NCBI RefSeq assembly: GCF_003014535.1
Contig: NZ_PYGD01000004.1
Location: 62,001 to 126,000, forward strand
Direction: 5' to 3'
DNA length: 64,000 nt
DNA from: Taibaiella chishuiensis
GTDB lineage: Bacteria > Bacteroidota > Bacteroidia > Chitinophagales > Chitinophagaceae
A model generated the notes under the pieces. That model was not told the origin of the DNA. It saw only the letters and a list, made by a program, of their open reading frames with translations, and did no database searches. The translations under genes and the position numbers were made by a program. Positions 49,907 to 57,435 of this stretch are shown piece after piece. The stretch's first letter is position 1; each line of letters starts with the position of its first letter.

Positions 49907-50548
49907 ATGAATTTTTCCGAAGCGGTCATAAAAGGAGTATTGCTGGGCCTGTTCATGGCTATATCGGTGGGGCCTACGCTCTTCGCCGTTATCCGCTATA
50001 GCATGCACCATAGCTATAAGGCCGGTATCGCCTTTATATTCGGCGTTTCCTTCAGCGATATCATCTATGTAACGCTGGCCAATATTGCGACCAACTGGCT
50101 CAATTTTCTCGAAGCCCACCAAAAGACCGTAGGATATATCGGTTCCGTATTGTTTATCGGCATGGGCCTGCTGAGCCTGTTGCGCAAGTACAAGCCCAAA
50201 CGCCCCAGCCAGGGCAAAGCGCTCGATATCAGCGCCGGCGCTTATTTCAAGATCTGGGGCACCGGTTTCCTGATGAATGCCCTTAACCCGGCCGTAATCC
50301 TGTTGTGGGTAGGCTCTGCCATATCGGTTGCCGGGGCTGCTTTGCCGCCGCGTATCGTCTTCTTCGGCGTATGCCTGGGTATCGTACTGGGGTTCGATAT
50401 CCTTAAAGTATTCCTGGCCGATAAGATCCGCCGCAGGCTTACCCTGCGCCGCATCATGTACCTTAACCGTATTTCGGCCGTCTGCATCCTCGTATTTGGC
50501 TTTATCCTCTTAGCCAAAGTTTATTTCAATATAGAATTGAGTCATTAG
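49907..50548 (+). CDS. LysE-family exporter
   Basis: A 213-residue inner-membrane protein with about six helices. It has the LysE/RhtB pattern: GVLLGLFMAISVGPTLFAVI with the SVGPT motif, GIAFIFGVSFSDIIYVTLAN, GTGFLMNALNPAVILLWVGS, GVCLGIVLGFDILKVFLADK. These proteins export amino acids or related small molecules. The substrate cannot be assigned. It follows the previous gene by 45 bp in the same direction and precedes ribBA, which has its own promoter. Confidence 0.87.
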   Translation: MNFSEAVIKGVLLGLFMAISVGPTLFAVIRYSMHHSYKAGIAFIFGVSFSDIIYVTLANIATNWLNFLEAHQKTVGYIGSVLFIGMGLLSLLRKYKPKRPSQGKALDISAGAYFKIWGTGFLMNALNPAVILLWVGSAISVAGAALPPRIVFFGVCLGIVLGFDILKVFLADKIRRRLTLRRIMYLNRISAVCILVFGFILLAKVYFNIELSH

Positions 50549-50578
50549 GCATTTGCCCTTTTTGCCGATTCCTTGTCT

Positions 50579-50586
50579 TACCTTTG
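50579..50586 (+). promoter_or_regulatory. -7 box TACCTTTG for ribBA
   Basis: Exact TAnnTTTG match, 73 bp before the ribBA ATG. The leader shows no recognisable FMN riboswitch. Confidence 0.55.
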
Positions 50587-50659
50587 CATTTTTAACATTG
50601 AAAGTTGAGAATGGAAGTTTGAAATCCAGGATTAAGTTTCACAAATCTTAATTAGTTTC

Positions 50660-51859
50660 ATGCTTAACACTATTGAAGAAGCATTGGAGGACATCAGGAA
50701 CGGCAAGCTGGTGATCGTTGTGGATGATGAAGACCGTGAGAACGAAGGCGATTTTATTACCGCTGCCCGGAATGTGACCCCCGAGATCATTAATTTCATG
50801 TCCAAACACGGACGGGGACTGATCTGTGCGCCGATCACCGAAGAAAGGGCAGCCGCTTTGAACCTGACCCTGATGGTGGAAAACAACACCGTGCTGCACC
50901 AGACGCCTTTTACCGTATCGGTCGACCTGATCGGTCAGGGCTGCACTACCGGTATATCGGCCCAGGACAGGGCCAAGACGGTACAGGCGCTCATCAATCC
51001 CGAAACCAAACCCGAAGATTTGGGCCGCCCGGGGCATATTTTCCCGCTGCGCTCCAAGCCGGGCGGCGTACTGCGCCGTATCGGCCATACCGAAGCCACG
51101 GTTGACCTGGCCCGCCTGGCCGGTTTCGAACCTGCCGGCGTACTGGTAGAGATCATGAACGACGACGGGACTATGGCCCGTTTGCCCGAACTGATCGAGA
51201 CCGCCAAAAAATTCGACCTGAAGATCATTACTATTAAAGACCTGATCACTTACCGGCTCGAAAAAGAAAGCCTGATCGAGGAAGAAGTACGTGTAAAAAT
51301 GCCGACCAAACATGGTGTGTTCGACCTCGTAGCCTTCCGCCAGAAAAATACCGGCGAACAGCATATTGCCCTGATCAAAGGTACCTGGGAAGAAGATGAA
51401 CCCGTACTGACCCGCGTACACAGCTCCTGCTTTACCGGCGATATCCTGCACTCCCTGCGTTGCGACTGCGGCGAACAGCTGCAGGCTGCCATGGAAATGG
51501 TAGAGCGCGAAGGCAAAGGCTGTGTCTTGTACATGAACCAGGAAGGACGCGGCATCGGCCTGATCAATAAACTGAAAGCCTACAAGCTGCAGGAAGAAGG
51601 TAAAGATACCGTAGAAGCCAACCTGGCCCTGGGTTTCAAAATGGACGAACGCGATTACGGCGTAGGCGCGCAGATCCTGCGTCACCTGGGCATTACCAAG
51701 TTAAGACTGATGAGCAATAACCCGCGCAAACGTGCAGGCCTGCTCGGTTATGGTATCGAAATCGTGGATACCGTGCCGATCGAGATCGCGCCCAATCCAC
51801 ATAACGAGTTTTACCTGCAGACCAAAAGGGATAAACTGGGACACGAGATATTAAAGTAA
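50660..51859 (+). CDS. ribBA: bifunctional RibBA: DHBP synthase and GTP cyclohydrolase II
   Basis: A 399-residue fusion that supplies both branches of riboflavin synthesis. The RibB half (about 1-205) shows [20 protein letters not shown] and [20 protein letters not shown]. The RibA half (about 206-399) has zinc ligands Cys257, Cys268 and Cys270 ([20 protein letters not shown]), followed by [20 protein letters not shown] and [20 protein letters not shown]. Both active sites look intact. The final pathway enzyme, RibE, is encoded at 21.5 kb. Confidence 0.97.
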   Translation: MLNTIEEALEDIRNGKLVIVVDDEDRENEGDFITAARNVTPEIINFMSKHGRGLICAPITEERAAALNLTLMVENNTVLHQTPFTVSVDLIGQGCTTGISAQDRAKTVQALINPETKPEDLGRPGHIFPLRSKPGGVLRRIGHTEATVDLARLAGFEPAGVLVEIMNDDGTMARLPELIETAKKFDLKIITIKDLITYRLEKESLIEEEVRVKMPTKHGVFDLVAFRQKNTGEQHIALIKGTWEEDEPVLTRVHSSCFTGDILHSLRCDCGEQLQAAMEMVEREGKGCVLYMNQEGRGIGLINKLKAYKLQEEGKDTVEANLALGFKMDERDYGVGAQILRHLGITKLRLMSNNPRKRAGLLGYGIEIVDTVPIEIAPNPHNEFYLQTKRDKLGHEILK

Positions 51860-51888
51860 TTGGCATTACGTATGCTATTCATAGCGAA

Positions 51889-51927
51889 GAACAGGCAGGC
51901 TCAGTAACCTGCCTGTTTCTTTTTTAC
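51889..51927 (+). terminator. terminator of ribBA
   Basis: AACAGGCAGG and CCTGCCTGTT pair over 10 bp around CTCAGTAA, followed by TCTTTTTT. Confidence 0.9.
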
Positions 51928-51983
51928 AGGACCTATGGCCCCGCTTCGGCGCCTGCCGGGCGGCTTTACCCCGTCTTTTCCCT

Positions 51984-51991
51984 TATCTTTG
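51984..51991 (+). promoter_or_regulatory. -7 box TATCTTTG for the glycosyltransferase gene
   Basis: Exact TAnnTTTG match, 24 bp before the ATG. Confidence 0.55.
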
Positions 51992-52015
51992 AGCCCTGAG
52001 CTGTTTTAATTTTTA

Positions 52016-53197
52016 ATGAAGCTACTTTTTACCGCAAATCGATTTCCTTACCCGCCTTACCGCGGCGACAAGCTTAAAATATATCATTTGGCCAAGCGAT
52101 TGGCTAAGCGCCACGAGTTACACCTGGTTACCTTCCTGCAGGATAAAAAGGACCTGCGTTACCTGCCCGAGCTACAGCAAATCTTTACCGAAATACACCT
52201 GGTGCCCCTGCCCAGGATGGCCTCCTACTGTAATAGTCTTATGGCCCTGTTTCGCCGCGAACCTTTCCAGGTAAGGTATTTCAGCTCGGCGGCTATGCAA
52301 AAACAGATCGAAACGCTGCAGGCGCAACACCGCTACGATGCCGTGCATGTACAACACCTGCGCATGGCCCAGTATTGGGCCGGTATTAAAGAGGTGCCCC
52401 GCATTCTCGATCTGCCCGATGCCTACTCCCTGTACTGGAAACGGCGGGTGGCCGCCAAAAAGGGCATCATGAAATGGTTTACCCAAACCGAGCAGCAACG
52501 CGTATTTGCCTACGAACAGGTACTGGAAGACTATGACCTGTCGCTGGTATGCTCGCGCGAAGACCAGGCTTACCTGCGCGAGGAACGCGGCATCAGCAAT
52601 GTACAACTCCTGCCCAATGGGGTAGACCTGGCCACCTTTTCGCAGCAAGCCCACGATTATACCCACGCTAAACATATACTCTTTACCGGCAATATGGACT
52701 ATGCGCCCAATGTGGACGCGGTCGGCTATTTTGTCCGCGACATTTTTCCCCTGATCCGAGAACAGGTGCCCGGGGTACGGTTTATTATTGCCGGGCAGCG
52801 GCCGGTGAAAAAAGTGCTCGAGCTTGCCGGGCCCGATATCGAAGTAACCGGTTTTGTAAAAGACCTGTCGGCCATGTACCGCAAAGCCTCGATTGTGGTG
52901 GCGCCGCTGCGCTTCGGCGCCGGCACGCAGAACAAAGTGCTGGAAGCCATGGCCATGGGAGTACCGGTGGTAAGCCGCAACATCGGGTTTAACGGCCTGG
53001 ACATCAGTTCGGGCGAAGGCGTGATCCTGGCACTCGAAACCGAAGTATTTGCCGGGGCCTGTATCCGGCTGCTGGGATCGGAACAACTGCGGCGCGATAC
53101 CGGTGAGCAGGGCAGGGCGGTGATCCGCAGCCGCTTCGACTGGGATGTGGTGGCCGCCACACTGGAGGGTTATTTCCGGCAGGTACAACGGCATTGA
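52016..53197 (+). CDS. glycosyltransferase, GT4 family
   Basis: A 393-residue GT-B fold enzyme. The N-terminal acceptor domain starts MKLLFTANRFPYPPYRGDKL. The C-terminal donor domain has LLPNGVDLATFSQQAHDYTH, ILFTGNMDYAPNVDAVGYFV, PGVRFIIAGQRPVKKVLELA and the GT4 signature PLRFGAGTQNKVLEAMAMGV. The overall pattern is like the sugar transferase group sometimes labelled PEP-CTERM/EpsH1-associated, but no such system is nearby. It probably builds a cell-surface glycan. The sugar donor cannot be read from sequence. Confidence 0.9.
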   Translation: MKLLFTANRFPYPPYRGDKLKIYHLAKRLAKRHELHLVTFLQDKKDLRYLPELQQIFTEIHLVPLPRMASYCNSLMALFRREPFQVRYFSSAAMQKQIETLQAQHRYDAVHVQHLRMAQYWAGIKEVPRILDLPDAYSLYWKRRVAAKKGIMKWFTQTEQQRVFAYEQVLEDYDLSLVCSREDQAYLREERGISNVQLLPNGVDLATFSQQAHDYTHAKHILFTGNMDYAPNVDAVGYFVRDIFPLIREQVPGVRFIIAGQRPVKKVLELAGPDIEVTGFVKDLSAMYRKASIVVAPLRFGAGTQNKVLEAMAMGVPVVSRNIGFNGLDISSGEGVILALETEVFAGACIRLLGSEQLRRDTGEQGRAVIRSRFDWDVVAATLEGYFRQVQRH

Positions 53198-53273
53198 GCA
53201 TAGGTATAAAAAATATTTACGGCTTACCAAACCCTTAACCGGTTTATACCCCCACATTTCCAATATATCGTCT

Positions 53274-53281
53274 TAACTTTG
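53274..53281 (+). promoter_or_regulatory. -7 box TAACTTTG for rpiB
   Basis: Exact TAnnTTTG match ending 7 bp before the rpiB ATG, so the transcript is probably leaderless or nearly so. Confidence 0.5.
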
Positions 53282-53288
53282 CAATCTT

Positions 53289-53735
53289 ATGCAGACTACA
53301 TTCAATACCTCATTGCCTATTGCCATCGGCAGCGACCACGCCGGCTTCAAATACAAAGAGCAGCTGAAACAGTACCTGATCCAGAAGGGGATGACTGTGG
53401 AGGATAAAGGTACCTTTTCGGAAGAGTCTACCGACTATCCCGATTATGCCCACCCGGTGGCCACTATGGTAGAAGAAGGTGCGGCGGCAGCCGGTATCCT
53501 GATCTGCGGCAGCGGCAACGGCGTATGTATGACTGCCAATAAACACCAGGGTATCCGTGCGGCTTTATGCTGGAATGAAGAACTGGCCATGCTGGCCCGC
53601 CAGCACAACAATGCCAATGTACTGTGTATGCCTGAGCGTTTTGTAGATTATGCTACGGCGCAGAAAATGGCTGAACTGTTCCTGAGCACTCCCTTCGAAG
53701 GAGGCAGGCACGAACGCAGGGTAGAGAAGATCTGA
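53289..53735 (+). CDS. rpiB: ribose 5-phosphate isomerase B
   Basis: A 148-residue RpiB/LacAB-type isomerase that interconverts ribose 5-phosphate and ribulose 5-phosphate. Motifs are IAIGSDHAGFKYKEQLKQYL (Asp16, His17), DYPDYAHPVA, and the active-site loop LICGSGNGVCMTANK with Cys73 and the phosphate-binding GSGNG. RHERRVEKI closes the protein. The start MQTTFNTSLP has no alternative ATG nearby. Its message probably has almost no leader. Confidence 0.96.
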   Translation: MQTTFNTSLPIAIGSDHAGFKYKEQLKQYLIQKGMTVEDKGTFSEESTDYPDYAHPVATMVEEGAAAAGILICGSGNGVCMTANKHQGIRAALCWNEELAMLARQHNNANVLCMPERFVDYATAQKMAELFLSTPFEGGRHERRVEKI

Positions 53736-53792
53736 TCTGCTCCCTGCTTAAAATCCGCAATGGTTGCACAAGCCTAAAATCATCCGTTTCCT

Positions 53793-54653
53793 TTGAGTAT
53801 TCTTGATAAATTCCTGGAAAAGCGCAGCAACAGTAATCCGAACGCCGAAATGGGCTTTACGGATCATATTGAAGAATTGCGCTGGCATATTGTAAGATCG
53901 CTGGTAGCCATTATCCTGGGCGCGCTGGTGGTGTATTTCAATATCGATTTCGTATTCCAGAAAATCATCCTGGGCCCTGCCAACAACGATTTTATTTCGT
54001 ACAAAGGTTTATGCAGCCTGGGTAAAATGATGAACATCGATGCGCTATGCCTCGGCGATGTCAATATTAAATTCCAGAACAACCAGCTGTCGGGACAGTT
54101 CATGATGAGCTTTTCCGTATCCTTTATGCTGGGCTTTATCCTGGCTTTTCCCTATGTATTCTGGGAGTTCTGGAAATTTTTCAAACCGGCGCTCAAACCC
54201 TCGGAGCTAAAATATGCCAAGGGCATCGTTTTCTGGTCATCAACCCTGTTCTTCGTGGGGGTGGCCTTTGCCTATTTCCTGATCGCCCCTTTTACCATCA
54301 ACTTTTTTGCCAATTACCAGCTCAGTCCGCAGTTCGAGAATATTATCACGATCGATAACTATTACGATACTATGAGCGACCTGATCCTCGGTATGGGCAT
54401 CGTTTTCGAACTGCCGATCCTGGTCTATTTCCTGTCCCGCCTGGGTATCCTTACGCCCAAGGTTATGCGCGATCAGCGCCGTATCGCCATCGTGATCATC
54501 ATGGTGCTGGCTGCGGTTATTACGCCGCCCGACTGGTTCAGCATCTTCCTGGTGGCTATCCCGCTGGCCTTTCTTTACGAAGCAGCCATTATGGTCAGCG
54601 CCCGTATCCTGAAAGAGAAGAAAGCCAAAGAAGATCAAACATTGGACTGGTAG
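53793..54653 (+). CDS. tatC: Sec-independent protein translocase TatC
   Basis: A 286-residue protein with six helices and the TatC signature near the N-terminus (MGFTDHIEELRWHIVRSLVA) and in the first periplasmic loop. Further motifs are FILAFPYVFWEFWKFFKPAL, GMGIVFELPILVYFLSRLGI and VLAAVITPPDWFSIFLVAIP. It recognises twin-arginine signals and, with TatA, exports folded proteins. The start is probably TTG at 53793 (MSILDKFLEKRSNSNPNAEM), because a stop lies 18 bp upstream in frame. The ATG at codon 20 is the alternative. No tatA is in the window. Confidence 0.94.
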   Translation: MSILDKFLEKRSNSNPNAEMGFTDHIEELRWHIVRSLVAIILGALVVYFNIDFVFQKIILGPANNDFISYKGLCSLGKMMNIDALCLGDVNIKFQNNQLSGQFMMSFSVSFMLGFILAFPYVFWEFWKFFKPALKPSELKYAKGIVFWSSTLFFVGVAFAYFLIAPFTINFFANYQLSPQFENIITIDNYYDTMSDLILGMGIVFELPILVYFLSRLGILTPKVMRDQRRIAIVIIMVLAAVITPPDWFSIFLVAIPLAFLYEAAIMVSARILKEKKAKEDQTLDW

Positions 54654-54720
54654 GCAAATATTTGTTGTTAATTTTTAGCCTATTGCGTAAAATTCCCGGA
54701 TAAATCCATCCGGCATTGTA

Positions 54721-54728
54721 TATCTTTG
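54721..54728 (+). promoter_or_regulatory. -7 box TATCTTTG for ddl
   Basis: Exact TAnnTTTG match, 26 bp before the ddl ATG. Confidence 0.58.
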
Positions 54729-54754
54729 GTCTTCTATTTGCTGTTTCCTATTTT

Positions 54755-55744
54755 ATGAAGAAAAAAATTGCCCTGGTGGCCGGTGGTTATTCCGGCGAAT
54801 ACGTGATATCGATCGGTACTGCACAAACCATTGAAAAAAACCTGGATCCCGAGCGATTCGAAGTTTATAAGATCATCATCAATGCCGAAGCCTGGTGGCA
54901 CGAAACGGCAGACGGCGGCAAGGTAAACGTGGATAAAAATGATTTTTCCATCACTGTGGACGGCCGGCATATTACCTTCGATGCGGTATTTATAGCAGTA
55001 CACGGCTCGCCTGGCGAAGACGGCAAGCTGCAGGGTTACCTCGATATGCTGCGTATCCCGTACACCACCTGCAACTCCATCGTGTCGGCACTTACCTTTA
55101 ATAAAAGCTTTTGCAACAAGGTCGTAAAAGATCATCATATTGTCAATATCGCCAACTCGGTGGTATTGTATAAACATGCCTCCTATTCGCTGGGCGCGGT
55201 ATTCGAACAACTGAAATTACCGGTATTCGTAAAACCCAACGAAAGCGGCTCCAGCCTGGGCGTAAGTAAAGTAACCGCACCCGAGCAACTGGTGGGCGCT
55301 ATCGAAAAAGCCTTTAGCGAAGACAGCCAGGTACTGATCGAAGAGTTTATCGGGGGGCGGGAACTGACCATTGGCGTATATAGTCTCAAAGGACAGGTCT
55401 ACACCCTGCCGGCTACCGAGATCGTGAGCAAAAATGAATTTTTCGATTACGAGGCCAAATACACCGTTGGCGTTACCAACGAGATTACGCCTGCACCGGT
55501 CGATTCCCATATCAGCGGGCAGCTGAACCGCAAAGCCGAAGCTATTTATCAGCAACTGAACTGCCGCGGCGTGGTGCGTATGGACTTTATACTGGAGGAA
55601 AAAACAAACGAACTCTATTTCCTCGAGGTCAATACCATGCCGGGCCAGAGCGAGAACAGCATAGTGCCGCAACAGGTAAGGGCTGCAGGCATGGACCTGG
55701 AAACCTTCTATGGCAACCTGCTCGACGAGATCCTGGCTTCCTGA
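54755..55744 (+). CDS. ddl: D-alanine--D-alanine ligase
   Basis: A 329-residue ATP-grasp enzyme that makes the D-Ala-D-Ala dipeptide for peptidoglycan. The start MKKKIALVAGGYSGEYVISI is chosen because the preceding 13 in-frame codons overlap the -7 box. Motifs are FIAVHGSPGEDGKLQGYLDM, PVFVKPNESGSSLGVSKV for ATP, and CRGVVRMDFILEEKTNELYF with LEVNTMPGQSENSIVPQQVR. The SGEYVIS segment replaces the more common SxEHxVS. A PASTA protein gene follows, and both may act on the cell wall. Confidence 0.95.
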   Translation: MKKKIALVAGGYSGEYVISIGTAQTIEKNLDPERFEVYKIIINAEAWWHETADGGKVNVDKNDFSITVDGRHITFDAVFIAVHGSPGEDGKLQGYLDMLRIPYTTCNSIVSALTFNKSFCNKVVKDHHIVNIANSVVLYKHASYSLGAVFEQLKLPVFVKPNESGSSLGVSKVTAPEQLVGAIEKAFSEDSQVLIEEFIGGRELTIGVYSLKGQVYTLPATEIVSKNEFFDYEAKYTVGVTNEITPAPVDSHISGQLNRKAEAIYQQLNCRGVVRMDFILEEKTNELYFLEVNTMPGQSENSIVPQQVRAAGMDLETFYGNLLDEILAS

Positions 55745-55816
55745 ACGGGACAGCCCTGCACGATGATATACCGGCCGCCTTGTGCTGCCAGAGTTGAACA
55801 ATAAGTGAGTTTAAAC

Positions 55817-56581
55817 ATGTCAAGACCTTTCCGTAAAACCTTTTTAGGCAACCTGCTGATTATTATCCTGATCTGTATCGGTTTATACTGGCTCTTCTTT
55901 GCTTCGCTGGGCTGGATCACCGGTCATGGTGAGGAAGTAAAGGTACCCGACCTGAAAGGAAAAAATCTTGCTGAAGCAGTTGCTTTGCTCGAAAAGGCAG
56001 GATTTGAAATAGATATCGATTCCACCTATGTACCCGAGGAGAAGCCCATGGCTATCCTGGACCAACAGCCCGAAGGCGGTACTACGGTAAAAAGCGGCCG
56101 CACTATTTTTCTTACGATCAACAAGCAAAGCCCGCTGAGCATTCCCATGCCCAACCTGGTTAATATGTCGTACCGCAGCGCAGAGATGTTGCTCAAGAGC
56201 AATAAGCTATTGCTCGGCGATACCACCATGCGCCCCGATATGGCCCGGGGAGCCGTGCTGGTCCAGATGTTTAACGGCAAAGAGATTGCACCGGGACAAC
56301 CGATACCGCAGGGCAGCAAAATTGACCTCGTGATCGGCGACGGGCTTGGCAATAAAGAGATTAATGTACCGGACCTTACCGGTATGACCTATCCCGAGGC
56401 CATTGCCGTGCTGAGTGGCAGCAACCTGCAGTATACCGCCAGCTTTGAAGGTCCCATTACGGATACCACTACAGCAGTAGTATATCTGCAACAACCCGAA
56501 GCGATCAACGAAATGAACGAACCCAATAAGGTGCCCGAGGGCGATAATGTGGATATCCATATCAAACAGAGCATGGATTAA
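55817..56581 (+). CDS. PASTA domain membrane protein
   Basis: A 254-residue protein starting MSRPFRKTFLGNLLIIILIC. One membrane helix (LLIIILICIGLYWLFFASLG) is followed by three PASTA repeats: 42-107 (VKVPDLKGKNLAEAVALLEK), 110-180 (IPMPNLVNMSYRSAEMLLKS) and 184-254 (INVPDLTGMTYPEAIAVLSG). PASTA domains bind peptidoglycan fragments. Unlike Ser/Thr kinases or PBPs that usually carry them, this protein has no catalytic domain. It follows ddl by 72 bp in the same direction, a neighbourhood common in Bacteroidota. An upstream ATG at 55805 adds four residues. Confidence 0.9.
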   Translation: MSRPFRKTFLGNLLIIILICIGLYWLFFASLGWITGHGEEVKVPDLKGKNLAEAVALLEKAGFEIDIDSTYVPEEKPMAILDQQPEGGTTVKSGRTIFLTINKQSPLSIPMPNLVNMSYRSAEMLLKSNKLLLGDTTMRPDMARGAVLVQMFNGKEIAPGQPIPQGSKIDLVIGDGLGNKEINVPDLTGMTYPEAIAVLSGSNLQYTASFEGPITDTTTAVVYLQQPEAINEMNEPNKVPEGDNVDIHIKQSMD

Positions 56582-56604
56582 CCCGGTAGCCATAGGGTAA
56601 AATA

Positions 56605-56639
56605 AAAGCGGAAAGTCCTTCAGGACTTTCCGCTTTTAT
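56605..56639. terminator. terminator of the ddl-PASTA unit
   Basis: AAAAGCGGAAAGTCCT and AGGACTTTCCGCTTTT pair perfectly over 16 bp around TC, giving a near-perfect palindrome. It also encodes the last residues and stop codon of the small gene on the minus strand. Confidence 0.93.
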
Positions 56640-56877
56640 GTGTTGCACTTTCTATATCGTTGAATGCCTCCCCCCAAAGGTTCTTCGTGTAAGGGCCGCT
56701 GCGGCCCTTACCTGGTTGTTGCATCTCGCTGCAAACGGTAATGGCGCCGCAGGGAAACTGTTCCGGTGCATAAGGGGTTACGAACGTAGCATTCTGGGCT
56801 GCGGTTTCGGTATTTTGCACCAGCAGGACTGCCAGGAGGAATACAAAGCCGGTATAAAGTAATCGTGCAGACTTCAT
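56620..56877 (-). CDS. small secreted protein, unknown function
   Basis: An 85-residue product with signal peptide MKSARLLYTGFVFLLAVLLV then QNTETAAQ. The mature part is FVTPYAPEQFPCGAITVCSE followed by MQQPGKGRSGPYTKNLWGEA, with two Cys. The stop lies within the terminator hairpin of the PASTA gene, so the last seven residues (ATHKSGKS) are read from hairpin sequence. This may mean the ORF is a real gene sharing a bidirectional terminator, or that its end is accidental. ATGs further upstream (56889, 56937) are in frame but spoil the signal peptide. Confidence 0.5.
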   Translation of the reverse strand: MKSARLLYTGFVFLLAVLLVQNTETAAQNATFVTPYAPEQFPCGAITVCSEMQQPGKGRSGPYTKNLWGEAFNDIESATHKSGKS

Positions 56878-57435
56878 AAAGGGTATCATGAAAGTATGGT
56901 CCCGGTTTTTTCGCCTATGGTTATCAACCTGCTGCATTGCAGCCTCCGGGTAAGCATATTGCGTAAAAGGGGAATGAAATAGGGATTAATGTATTTTTTT
57001 GTTACCAGTTGTTTCGAGTTGTGATATCTTTTTCGTCGTTTAAGCCGGACCGCTTTTATCCGGGGGCATCTGCTGGTTTACGAACCTGTAATGCCTGTAA
57101 TAAAAGACACCTCGCAGTGAAGAACGGACCAGTGGCTGGTATAATTTTAGAAATTGCTTAAATTGTAAATTTTTTGTTATTTACTGGCTGACAAAGAAGA
57201 ACCTATAAATTTTCTTGATTTTTCAATAAATGATCTCTAAAATCCATTTTTGGAACAAAATTTGCTGAATAAAATTTTCTTTTGTAACTTTGCTTCCCCT
57301 TAATTGGGAGAACATACGTGCAAAAAAACTTTTGGTCCAACTTTTTTAAAATTTATTGCTAAACCTATCTCAAAAAGAACCCTCTTTTTGGGGTGGGATT
57401 ATTTTGTTCTTTGCAAATAATTAGTGTAAAATACT
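56878..57435. other. long leader and upstream region of rpoB
   Basis: 558 bp without a supported gene. The left 350 bp show nothing recognisable. The right part holds the rpoB promoter at 57261-57292 and a leader of roughly 140 nt containing an imperfect CCCTCTTTTTGGGG hairpin near 57380. No rplJ or rplL gene precedes rpoB. Confidence 0.65.
57261..57292 (+). promoter_or_regulatory. strong promoter TTTG-N20-TAACTTTG for rpoBC
   Basis: The -33 TTTG at 57261-57264 and -7 TAACTTTG at 57285-57292 have 20-bp spacing, an almost ideal Bacteroidota promoter. It lies 144 bp before the rpoB ATG. Confidence 0.78.

Noticed and set aside
50586-50659. FMN riboswitch in the ribBA leader
   Set aside because: At about 70 nt the leader is too short and lacks the conserved FMN aptamer segments.
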